In this document: piece after piece, positions 1-5,746 of the stretch | How positions within the stretch are numbered: position 1 is the stretch's first letter | Layout: every line of letters begins with the position of its first letter | DNA from: Nitrososphaerales archaeon | Lineage (GTDB): Archaea > Thermoproteota > Nitrososphaeria > Nitrososphaerales > Nitrososphaeraceae | Direction: 5' to 3' | Assembly (NCBI GenBank): GCA_029237515.1 | Contig: JARBAV010000426.1 | Location: 1-5,746 of the forward strand | DNA: 5,746 nucleotides | Translations under genes and position numbers: made by a program | Notes under the pieces: model-generated | The model's input: the letters and a program-made list of their open reading frames with translations, nothing else | The model's database searches: none | Told to the model about the DNA's origin: nothing

Positions 1-384
1 ATAGCTTTGTGTAGTTGTGATGCTACTGATGCTGATATGGGTAGCCTTGGTTTTGTACTACTAAATCTGACGGGTATAGAAAACATAAATGCAAGGAGTG
101 AGCCCATTCTTCATACCACTGCAGGTCTCTGACACTGAGGCAAGAATGATGCTTTGATTGGGACATAATCCGAATATAAGTACTTGAGGAAGTGCATTCA
201 TTTACTCGATTACTGATAACAAGTAAACAAAGAGAGATAATTGCTTCATGTCCATCGAATCCCTATACACAGTGGTTCGGAAGCCCACCGAACGCGAACG
301 GATGATCTTCTGAAAACATTGGGTCCCAAAAGCATGTCAAATTTGGTTCACATACCACTGGCCCCATCACTAAATCGGTTCTTA
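1..384. other. Gene-free stretch at the window start
   Basis: No recognisable gene, RNA or mobile element is seen here. Three weak open frames exist. One on the plus strand is open from base 1 to a TGA at 130-132 (43 codons) and could be the tail of a gene cut by the window edge. One on the minus strand runs from an ATG at 166 to a stop at 23 (47 aa). One on the plus strand starts with TTG at 241 and ends at 453 (70 aa). None has a familiar motif, an obvious promoter at the archaeal spacing, or a convincing composition, so I do not call them genes. Decayed coding sequence is possible but cannot be shown from this window alone. Confidence 0.5.
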
Positions 385-400
385 AATAAGAATTCTTATT
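385..400. repeat. 16-bp perfect palindrome
   Basis: AATAAGAATTCTTATT reads identically on both strands, with no spacer and no mismatch. It lies in non-coding DNA about 200 bases before the zinc-finger gene. Its half AATAAGA is also the core of the two inverted-repeat elements at 450-484 and 1572-1616. A dimeric regulator site or a cruciform-prone spot is possible; chance in AT-rich DNA is also possible. Confidence 0.5.
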
Positions 401-449
401 ATAGAAAGGGCGGAAATGAAAGGTCTCAGGAGGCGCCAGTAATCACTAC

Positions 450-484
450 TTGAATAAGATTTGATTGGACTCTAACAATCTTAT
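450..484. repeat. Inverted-repeat element, copy 1 (upstream of the zinc-finger gene)
   Basis: The element begins TTGAATAAGATTTG and ends CAATCTTAT. Perfect 8-base arms ATAAGATT (454-461) and AATCTTAT (477-484) enclose a 15-base loop. A second element with the same two ends lies at 1572-1616, after the zinc-finger gene. No transposase or target duplication is visible. It may be a structured RNA or terminator, a regulator site, or a miniature repeat; the sequence does not decide between these. Confidence 0.45.
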
Positions 485-493
485 GTAAGAAAG

Positions 494-527
494 TTATAAA
501 TACTTGTTATGTGTTTATATTAAATAT
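494..527 (+). promoter_or_regulatory. Putative promoter region of the zinc-finger gene (two TATA-like boxes)
   Basis: Two archaeal TATA-like boxes are visible, TTATAAATA at 494-502 and TTTATATT at 513-520 (the latter running on into TAAATAT). At the usual 25-27 base offset the second box would start transcription near 543-546, giving an untranslated leader of about 55-60 bases before the ATG at 602. This differs from the near-leaderless arrangement of the two downstream genes. The choice of box is inference. Confidence 0.4.
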
Positions 528-538
528 GACAGGATTCT

Positions 539-602
539 ACTCCTGGAGTGACTGGAGTAACTTCGGAGTAACTCCAAAATTAAAGTTCAAAATAAAGTTC
601 AA
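539..602 (+). promoter_or_regulatory. Repeat-rich leader/operator region of the zinc-finger gene
   Basis: GGAGT occurs three times on the plus strand (545-549, 554-558, 565-569), and its complement ACTCC occurs at 539-543 and 571-575. ACTCC-T-GGAGT at 539-549 forms an inverted repeat, and 554-575 is an imperfect palindrome matching its reverse complement at 18 of 22 bases. Immediately after comes a direct repeat of TAAAGTTCAA at 581-590 and 593-602, with a 12-base period, whose second copy ends on the A of the start codon. The array covers the predicted transcription start and the whole leader. That fits an operator (for instance autoregulation) or a structured leader; both are inference. Confidence 0.45.
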
Positions 603-1516
603 TGAGAGATAATTACAATTGCCAATTCTGTGGAGAACCATTTTCAAGGCGTTGGAATATGGAACGACACATAATAAGGAAACATAATGCACCACAGGGC
701 TTTTTGCCAATTATCCCAAATAGTTCCAAAAGTCGTCAGGTAAGGTTTAATGTTCAGATATCTAATTATCATCACCCCTTTTCTGATCCACAAGATTCCT
801 CTAAGGCTTTCAGCTGGCCATTCTCTTTTGTTCAAGAAGCATCTGAACCAAGATGTCCTTCGTGGTTGGAGTGGTTGCGTAGGTTTGCTGAGATCAGCAA
901 ATTAACGACAGAGATTGCGCAAAACCGAGTACTACAATCCGCCAACTATCCTCTCAAAGCGCCAGTTAACAAACTTATGATACATGAGCCACAATTTAAA
1001 CATGAAGACTTACTTGTTGTTGGATATACAGCCTTTATTTGCCAAAAATGTCTAATTTCTCATCCTTTGACTCTCTATCGACATACCCCTTCTATGAAAA
1101 TAATATGCACTAACCACGGATGTGATACTAAGACGGTAGTAGATGCGCAACGACAAATAATGAACAAGAAAGATACCATTGCGACTATATCTAATGAGAT
1201 GCCTAAATTGATGTTTCAAGTTGTGAAGAGGTGGACAAAGGGTACACCATTGGTAGTGGCAGATGAAATCCAGTCTAATCCAGAAGTTTTGAATGGTTGC
1301 ATCCTTGTTGACGGTAAGAATTGGGCTCATCGCGCAGTACAAAATGGGTTTACATTACTATCAGATGAAGATCTTGCCAATTTCCTTAATCTTGCTAGGG
1401 GTAACACGTACGGGATTTTTAGGACAGCAAAGTCGAACAAGTCCTATTATATGCGTATTGTAGTTCCTGGCGCACCGAAAACCGATATTGATAATAACTT
1501 TAGATTTGGCAATTGA
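602..1516 (+). CDS. C2H2 zinc-finger protein with a second four-cysteine motif, function unknown
   Basis: The protein is 304 aa. Residues 7-28 form a textbook C2H2 finger with C7-x2-C10-x12-H23-x4-H28, and the linker side carries Arg and Lys as expected for a nucleic-acid contact. A second metal-site candidate lies at 147-174 (C147-x2-C150-x18-C169-x4-C174, with H162 between), resembling a zinc ribbon or treble clef. The part between (about 30-140) is polar with a short helical stretch near 87-110. The C-terminal third (about 175-304) looks like a folded alpha/beta domain without a motif I recognise. There are no membrane segments. From general knowledge, proteins with one N-terminal C2H2 finger are common in soil Thaumarchaeota and are mostly uncharacterised; DNA or RNA binding is inferred. 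The ATG at 602 is chosen because it lies five codons before the finger and no other start fits. The gene stands alone, 525 bases before the next one, and similar hairpin elements lie on both sides. Confidence 0.85.
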   Translation: MRDNYNCQFCGEPFSRRWNMERHIIRKHNAPQGFLPIIPNSSKSRQVRFNVQISNYHHPFSDPQDSSKAFSWPFSFVQEASEPRCPSWLEWLRRFAEISKLTTEIAQNRVLQSANYPLKAPVNKLMIHEPQFKHEDLLVVGYTAFICQKCLISHPLTLYRHTPSMKIICTNHGCDTKTVVDAQRQIMNKKDTIATISNEMPKLMFQVVKRWTKGTPLVVADEIQSNPEVLNGCILVDGKNWAHRAVQNGFTLLSDEDLANFLNLARGNTYGIFRTAKSNKSYYMRIVVPGAPKTDIDNNFRFGN

Positions 1517-1541
1517 AACCGACCGAATTTCAGAGTCTAGA

Positions 1542-1556
1542 GTCCCTTTGTGGGAC
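1542..1556. terminator. Short GC hairpin after the zinc-finger gene
   Basis: GTCCC (1542-1546) and GGGAC (1552-1556) form a perfect 5-bp stem around the loop TTTGT, 25 bases past the stop codon. No T-run follows, and archaeal termination mainly needs T-rich tracts, so a terminator role is uncertain. It could instead be a 3' end stabilising structure or chance. Confidence 0.25.
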
Positions 1557-1571
1557 CAAGGACACATTTAG

Positions 1572-1616
1572 TTGAATAAGATATGTGACGTGCTTCCACC
1601 TAGAGAGCAATCTTAT
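1572..1616. repeat. Inverted-repeat element, copy 2 (downstream of the zinc-finger gene)
   Basis: The element begins TTGAATAAGATATG and ends GCAATCTTAT, matching both ends of copy 1 at 450-484 (one mismatch in the first 14 bases; the last nine are identical). Arms ATAAGAT (1576-1582) and ATCTTAT (1610-1616) pair perfectly over 7 bases; the inner part is longer than in copy 1 and not alignable. Both copies are in the same orientation. Confidence 0.4.
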
Positions 1617-2010
1617 CTCCTCTCCTGACTGCCTTAGCACTGATATCGGTTTGGCCAATGAAGGTTGATGAGCGTTCTCAATAATAACGACGAAAGAACA
1701 AGTTGACCTTTACGTATCAAGCTGAAGGTATGAAAATGGATCAAAGAAAGGCGCAAATATAAATAATGTGACAATTCTGGGCTGACGAGTAGGGAGAACT
1801 GGGAATGACGTCAATCTGGTAGGCCAAGATATAGCAATTAGAATCAACAATTGCAACTGCTAATCATTAGTCATCAAAAAGATAAAGTAGTAAAAGAATT
1901 GAGAAAAACAGAATATATTATGTCACCCTAAAGATCTCAAAATTCCAAAACGGAAACCAATATTAACCTAAGCTAAGAACCTGAAATATCAATAGTGGTT
2001 GGTATTATTA
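1617..2010. other. Gene-free spacer
   Basis: No gene is supported here. Plus-strand ATGs open only very short peptides of about ten residues. A minus-strand frame is open for about 58 codons across 1530-1705 but has no ATG and no motif. The stretch from about 1860 to 1980 is strongly A-rich on the plus strand. A TTGATGA at 1665-1671 and CTGA at 1722-1725 recall C and D boxes, but the internal boxes and closing stem of a C/D guide RNA are missing. Confidence 0.5.
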
Positions 2011-2018
2011 CTTATATT
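2011..2018 (+). promoter_or_regulatory. TATA box of the membrane-protein gene
   Basis: CTTATATT is centred about 27 bases before the ATG at 2042, the standard archaeal distance to the transcription start. Transcription would therefore begin at or within a few bases of the start codon, giving a leaderless mRNA. This agrees with the lack of any Shine-Dalgarno sequence (the bases before the ATG are TAGCTTTTTAA). Confidence 0.6.
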
Positions 2019-2041
2019 CTCATACGTGTTTAGCTTTTTAA

Positions 2042-2992
2042 ATGCTTTCTCTTTCGAAGGACAGCAACATGAAAAGCAACAAAAAAAGGAATGAATTATT
2101 GGTAACATTCAAAGGCGTAAAGTATGGAGCTTTTGCTGGTTTTATAGCGACTTGGTCTATTTCTTCAGTTATCGCTGTCACCGAACTGCTACTTGGCCTG
2201 AGCATGGGCACTTTTTATTCCATTATAGGTATAAGTTTAGGTATCAATAATACGGTGGCAGCTGCATCTATAGCTTTTGGGCTTCACCTTCTGGTCGGTA
2301 CTATAATAGGAGCTATCTTTGGCGTCATCGGAATTAGGTGGAAAAAGGTACGTATGCTTAATCCATACAAAAGTGCGTTGGTTGGCATGGGAGCGGGCAT
2401 TGTAGTGTGGTTAGTATTGTTCCTCCCAATAACAACGTTTTTGATTCAACCATCTATTAATTCCATCACGACCGTGCTGGCTATGGAATCGCAGAAGGCA
2501 TTAATGTCACAAGATATAACCCAGTCCATTACAAATATTTCATTTGCGGCGTTTGGATTCCATTTAATTTGGGGTGCCGTCTTTGGATTTATAATAAGCT
2601 CTCTACTAAGAATCAGACTTTTTGGAATAAAACAACACTACAAAGATATCGTGAACATCGATCCAAATATCAGGTTGGTTACCATTTGTGATTCGGAAGG
2701 TAGAACGATGTACTCCCGTCATCGCCAAGGGGTAAAGAATTTGCTCACCCCTGAAGAGAGCAAAAAATCACTTGAGATGGCTATGACGGGATGGAAGGTG
2801 CGCAGTGACCTTTCAAATAAGATAGGAAAGGGAAGGTACGTTGTCGCAGAGTATGAAAGGATTAAGCGCATTACTATGCCTTTTGGAGATGATTATCTTC
2901 TGTATCTAACCACAGAACCACAAGCAGATCATTTGGACATAATCAATAGAATTCGTAGATTAGAAGCCGGGCTAAAGTATTCATACAAGTAA
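2042..2992 (+). CDS. Four-helix membrane protein with a cytoplasmic C-terminal DUF6659-like domain
   Basis: The protein is 316 aa. A short Lys-rich N-terminus (1-27) precedes hydrophobic segments at about 28-50, 72-98, 111-134 and 165-189, rich in Gly and small residues. The basic loop at 99-110 (RWKKVRMLNPYK) and the positive ends place both termini in the cytoplasm. Residues about 200-312 form a soluble domain with a beta strand and turn around ICDSEGR (215-221), a helix after LTPEES (235-240), a paired-strand stretch at 265-290, and a last helix after TEPQADH (291-297). From memory this pattern matches the thaumarchaeal DUF6659-type domain, which looks profilin/roadblock-like; I could not verify it by search. 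Function is unknown; a membrane-tethered sensor or adaptor is inferred. The ATG at 2042 is preferred over the ATG at 2069 because of the TATA-box spacing, though the later start would also keep all helices. The gene appears to be transcribed alone. Confidence 0.8.
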   Translation: MLSLSKDSNMKSNKKRNELLVTFKGVKYGAFAGFIATWSISSVIAVTELLLGLSMGTFYSIIGISLGINNTVAAASIAFGLHLLVGTIIGAIFGVIGIRWKKVRMLNPYKSALVGMGAGIVVWLVLFLPITTFLIQPSINSITTVLAMESQKALMSQDITQSITNISFAAFGFHLIWGAVFGFIISSLLRIRLFGIKQHYKDIVNIDPNIRLVTICDSEGRTMYSRHRQGVKNLLTPEESKKSLEMAMTGWKVRSDLSNKIGKGRYVVAEYERIKRITMPFGDDYLLYLTTEPQADHLDIINRIRRLEAGLKYSYK

Positions 2993-3007
2993 TTCGCTCA
3001 TAAATTT

Positions 3008-3029
3008 TATGTACTTTTATTAGTACATA
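3008..3029 (+). terminator. Hairpin in T-rich DNA after the membrane-protein gene
   Basis: TATGTACT (3008-3015) and AGTACATA (3022-3029) are perfect 8-bp arms around the 6-base loop TTTATT, starting 16 bases past the stop codon. The surroundings are T-rich on the plus strand (AAATTTTATG before, CTTTTATT within), which suits archaeal transcript release. A role as terminator is inferred from position and composition. Confidence 0.45.
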
Positions 3030-3123
3030 CTCTCTAGATGTAAATAATTGAAAACATAAGATGCATATTAATCAACTCATCAAAATTGGTTGTTATTGTA
3101 GGTACTAAATAGAGGATTTATTT

Positions 3124-3149
3124 GAGAGTGCTCTCCAATAAAACGAGAG
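3124..3149 (+). repeat. GAGAG-CTCTC-GAGAG alternating inverted repeat
   Basis: GAGAG at 3124-3128 and again at 3145-3149 flank CTCTC at 3131-3135, so the middle block can pair with either neighbour but not both. It sits directly before the ATG at 3151. The first pairing would leave only a 2-base loop, too tight for a stable RNA hairpin. The arms are short and this may be chance. Confidence 0.25.
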
Positions 3150-3150
3150 T

Positions 3151-3369
3151 ATGGTTCATTGGCTGAATATGGAAGTTATTGCACAGCTCAGACAAGCACG
3201 ATGCTACTCATGGTCCAATATTTTTTCATGTCAGCTATTGAATGTCCTAATTGAGCATGAGACTCTAATGAGCTCTTGTAATATTTTCAAAAACATGGGG
3301 TACCCACTTACAGCCGACACCGAATCCCCGAATAACCTTAATATGATGACGCGAAAGATGTCCCCATGA
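3151..3369 (+). CDS. Doubtful small hypothetical protein, 72 aa
   Basis: This frame runs from ATG to TGA in the gap before topA. A weak TATA-like TTTATTT at 3117-3123 lies about 31 bases before the ATG, which would fit a leaderless transcript. The peptide is mildly amphipathic in its first half, has three cysteines and six internal methionines, and ends in a polar Asn/Met-rich tail. I recognise no family, signal or membrane segment. A minus-strand frame overlaps its second half and is equally unsupported, so the openness of the region is not strong evidence. It may be a real small protein, a relic, or chance. Confidence 0.25.
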   Translation: MVHWLNMEVIAQLRQARCYSWSNIFSCQLLNVLIEHETLMSSCNIFKNMGYPLTADTESPNNLNMMTRKMSP

Positions 3370-3397
3370 TACCTTAAGCAACGATTCGTATCAGAAG

Positions 3398-3405
3398 TTA
3401 TATTA
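3398..3405 (+). promoter_or_regulatory. TATA box of topA
   Basis: TTATATTA is centred near 3401, about 30 bases before the TTG start codon at 3431. The predicted transcription start (about 3426-3428) leaves a leader of only a few bases, and no Shine-Dalgarno sequence is present. The box helps to decide the TTG start and implies that topA has its own promoter. Confidence 0.5.
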
Positions 3406-3430
3406 GCTGAAGTTAAAACAACCATGTGGT

Positions 3431-5740
3431 TTGAGTCTAAATAGGATCCCTGGATCACCTTATTCCCTAGTAGTATGCGAAAAACCTTCTGTTGCGCTCA
3501 GGATAGCACAGGCTTTAGGGACTTCGAGCTTCGCAAAAATTACAGGACTTGAAAAGGATTTAGGTTCCGCAGAAAAAAGAAAGAGTAGATTTCCATTACC
3601 TGTTTTTTTAGCAATTTCTCAAAATGGTTCGGCCTTTGTTGTATGCTCTGCACTAGGTCATTTGTATGGATTGGTTGATGTGAATGGTAACCGAAGCGTA
3701 TATCCAGTCTTTGAGGTTAAATGGACGCCAATTTTAAGAAAGAGAAGAGGAAGGGGTCAAAAGGCAATGATGACGTCAGTGCAAATAATTAAGTCTATTT
3801 CCTCGCTTTCTCAAAAAGCCACAAAATTCATTCATGCTTGTGATTATGACCAGGAAGGTGAAGTGATTGGATATAATATTTTGGAATACGCATGTAATAA
3901 CAAGTACGAGATGTCATTAAGGGCCAAATTTTCTACTCTTACTGATCAGGAGATTAGAAATTCATTTGACAATCTCCTCCCGCCAAGCAAAACATTAGCT
4001 GAAGCTGGAAGAACTAGACATCTGATCGATTTTATTTATGGGGTCAACCTGTCAAGGGCACTCACACAGGCTTTTAAGAATAGTAACAACCGCAAAAAAT
4101 ATCATAATTTATCAATAGGAAGAGTACAGGGCCCCACTCTTGCTTTTGTGGTAGATAGAGAGCTATCCATTAGAAACCATATTCCGATACCTTACTGGAT
4201 CATAAACGCAGAGTTTGAAAAAGATGGACATATGATTAAAGCACATTATTATAGGCAGAAAATAGAAACGTTATCAGAGGCTACTTTAATAGTCCACGAC
4301 TGTTCGAGTCATGATGGAAAGGTTACTGAAATTAGGAACCAAAGGAATACTCTTTTCGCTCCACATCCTTTCAATCTGGGAGATCTACAGAAGGAGGCCT
4401 ATAGAGTATTTAAGTTCTCTCCTAGTTATACGTTATCCATTGCTGAAAAGCTATACATTTCTGCGCTAATTTCATATCCGAGAACCTCCAGTCAAAGGCT
4501 GCCCTCCTCAATAAATTTTAGGAAAATTTTGTCCGATCTTTCGAAGATTGTTTCTCCTTCTCCTGAATACATAGTCAAGAGTAGTAGTAGGAGTAAGTCT
4601 AATGAACATCCTATCAATGGTACTTACACACAAATAATTACGGATCTGCTATCAAATTCAAATCATCTGTCTCCAAATGAAGGAAATAAAACAGATCCTG
4701 CACATCCATCGATCTACCCAACAGGAGAAAAACCAAAAGGCAAGCTAAATACAAGTGAATTCAAACTATTTGATCTTGTTGTTAGGAGATTTTTGGCAAC
4801 CTTTGGTCAACCAGCTATTAGTCAGCTTACCCTGGTGACTATTTCTGTGGTAGGAGAACATTTTTTTGAGGCTGATACCAGGATGATCATTGATCAAGGT
4901 TGGATGCACTATTATAAACCATACATAAGCAATACCTTTTATTCAGGATCCCAATCTAAGTTACAAAATCTTCAAAAGAATGACGCATTGAAAAATCAAG
5001 GTGTTTCAATGACGGATAAGTTCACTCAACCTCCATCAAGATTCAACCAATCTAGTTTGCTAGAAGAAATGGAATCGAAAAAGATAGGCACAAAAGCCAC
5101 AAGATCGGAAATTATCAGTACTTTGTTTAAGAGAAATTATGTTAGCTATGTGAGTAATGTCAGTTCTTCTAAAGACACCTCATCTTCCAAACAATATGAT
5201 GGTTCTGGAGGTGGGATAGAGGCTACAGATCTCGGAATTGAAATATTACAATCGATGCGTCGATACATTCCGAATGTAGTGTCTATAGAGCTAACCAGAT
5301 CTACGGAGGAACTCCTTGAAGGAATTGCATTAGGGAACGACACAAGTGATTCTATCATAAAGTATGCAAAAGCTACACTAAAAGAAGCGATTATTCCCTT
5401 TAAGGAAAAGGAAATTGAGATAGGCAATCGAATAACAGATGCAATAAATGTTACTAATAGTAAGCAACAGACGATTCTAGGAACCTGTCCTATTTGTGGC
5501 AAGGGAAGCTTGAAAATTATAAAATCAAAAAAAACTATGAAGAGGTTTGTAGGGTGTTCTAACTACAAGTCCGGTCAGTGCAAAGCAGCTGTTCCATTAC
5601 CGCAGAGTGGAGCAATTAGATTCACAGGCGAAATTTGCTCTTTATGCCGATGGCCAGTCCTTGAGAATGCCTTTTCTCGTGGGGTAGGATCTCGATGGAA
5701 ATTTTGCATTAATTTAAGTTGCCCATCTAAGAAAAAGTAG
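3431..5740 (+). CDS. topA: DNA topoisomerase I, archaeal type IA
   Basis: This enzyme nicks one DNA strand through a 5'-phosphotyrosine link, passes the other strand and reseals, relaxing negative supercoils without ATP. The protein is 769 aa and looks complete. The TOPRIM domain (about 10-160) has E17 in VVCEKPS and the acidic triad D138, D140, E142 in DYDQEGE. Residues 191-214 (GRTRHLIDFIYG) and 227-250 (SIGRVQGPTLAF) are hallmark blocks. The catalytic tyrosine is Y349 in ISYPRTSSQRLP, the archaeal form of the motif, followed by TDPAHPSIYPTG at 421-432. Further family blocks are PPSRFNQSSLLEEME (534-548) and KIGTKATRSEI (551-561). Two C-terminal zinc-finger motifs follow: C686/C689/C709/C717 and C736/C739/C759/C764. 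A Ser/Gly-rich insert lies at about 572-596. There is no helicase domain, so it is not a reverse gyrase. The first in-frame ATG is at residue 113, inside TOPRIM, so the TTG is the start; the frame is closed upstream by a TAG at 3404. Confidence 0.95.
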   Translation: MSLNRIPGSPYSLVVCEKPSVALRIAQALGTSSFAKITGLEKDLGSAEKRKSRFPLPVFLAISQNGSAFVVCSALGHLYGLVDVNGNRSVYPVFEVKWTPILRKRRGRGQKAMMTSVQIIKSISSLSQKATKFIHACDYDQEGEVIGYNILEYACNNKYEMSLRAKFSTLTDQEIRNSFDNLLPPSKTLAEAGRTRHLIDFIYGVNLSRALTQAFKNSNNRKKYHNLSIGRVQGPTLAFVVDRELSIRNHIPIPYWIINAEFEKDGHMIKAHYYRQKIETLSEATLIVHDCSSHDGKVTEIRNQRNTLFAPHPFNLGDLQKEAYRVFKFSPSYTLSIAEKLYISALISYPRTSSQRLPSSINFRKILSDLSKIVSPSPEYIVKSSSRSKSNEHPINGTYTQIITDLLSNSNHLSPNEGNKTDPAHPSIYPTGEKPKGKLNTSEFKLFDLVVRRFLATFGQPAISQLTLVTISVVGEHFFEADTRMIIDQGWMHYYKPYISNTFYSGSQSKLQNLQKNDALKNQGVSMTDKFTQPPSRFNQSSLLEEMESKKIGTKATRSEIISTLFKRNYVSYVSNVSSSKDTSSSKQYDGSGGGIEATDLGIEILQSMRRYIPNVVSIELTRSTEELLEGIALGNDTSDSIIKYAKATLKEAIIPFKEKEIEIGNRITDAINVTNSKQQTILGTCPICGKGSLKIIKSKKTMKRFVGCSNYKSGQCKAAVPLPQSGAIRFTGEICSLCRWPVLENAFSRGVGSRWKFCINLSCPSKKK

Positions 5741-5746
5741 ATGGAC
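5741..5746 (+). CDS. Possible start of a following gene (two codons only)
   Basis: ATGGAC follows the topA stop codon with no gap and runs off the window. It could be the start of a co-transcribed gene or a chance ATG; two codons cannot decide. Confidence 0.1.

Noticed and set aside
7..33. TGATGCT repeated twice near the window start
   Set aside because: Only 7-8 bases per unit and two copies; no larger array or structure follows.
23..166. Minus-strand ATG frame of 47 codons
   Set aside because: Short, unrecognised, and overlapping an open plus-strand frame in the same bases; no promoter evidence.
112..360. Direct repeat CATACCACTG at 112-121 and 351-360
   Set aside because: The similarity does not extend beyond ten bases; repeats of this size are expected by chance in a window this long.
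241..453. TTG-started plus-strand frame of 70 codons
   Set aside because: No motif, no TATA box at a fitting distance, Ser/Arg/Asn-rich composition typical of a chance frame, and it runs through the palindrome at 385-400. A relic is possible but unsupported.
1665..1725. C/D box guide RNA candidate (TTGATGA then CTGA, 61 bases)
   Set aside because: The first base of the C box is wrong, no proper D' and C' pair sits between, and the flanks do not form a closing stem.
3231..3458. Minus-strand frame of 75 codons overlapping the topA start
   Set aside because: It crosses the topA promoter and first codons, has no recognisable motif, and overlaps another doubtful frame; most likely chance.
5146..5502. 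Minus-strand frame of 118 codons inside topA
   Set aside because: It lies entirely opposite conserved topoisomerase coding sequence, so it is a shadow frame despite its length.

Overview
The window is AT-rich archaeal DNA. I infer an ammonia-oxidising Thaumarchaeota/Nitrososphaeria genome, most likely of the gene-sparse soil type (Nitrososphaera/Nitrosocosmicus-like). The reasons are an archaeal-type topoisomerase IA, a C2H2 zinc-finger protein, a membrane protein ending in what I recall as the thaumarchaeal DUF6659-type domain, TATA boxes about 25-30 bases ahead of start codons with no Shine-Dalgarno sequences, and long gene-free gaps. No rRNA, tRNA, CRISPR array, intact insertion sequence or integrase was found.

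Layout, all confident genes on the plus strand: (1) 1-601 has no convincing gene. It holds a 16-bp perfect palindrome (385-400), a hairpin element (450-484), two TATA-like boxes, and a repeat-rich leader directly before the first gene. (2) 602-1516 encodes a 304-aa protein with an N-terminal C2H2 finger and a central four-cysteine knuckle pair. (3) 1517-2041 is gene-free apart from a short GC hairpin, a second copy of the 450-484 type hairpin element (1572-1616), and the promoter of the next gene. (4) 2042-2992 encodes a 316-aa four-helix membrane protein with a cytoplasmic C-terminal domain, followed by a terminator-like hairpin. (5) 2993-3430 contains one doubtful 72-aa reading frame and the topA promoter. 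(6) 3431-5740 encodes a complete DNA topoisomerase I (type IA) with a TTG start and two C-terminal zinc-finger motifs.

The three genes look like separate transcription units: each has its own upstream TATA-like element and they lie 438-525 bases apart. I see no shared pathway. The topoisomerase is a housekeeping enzyme. The other two are lineage-type proteins of unknown function, one probably nucleic-acid binding and one probably a membrane-anchored sensor or adaptor. I do not see a clear new multi-gene system. The best leads are the matching inverted-repeat elements on both sides of the zinc-finger gene, the repeat-rich leader of that gene, and the membrane-plus-cytoplasmic-domain fusion.
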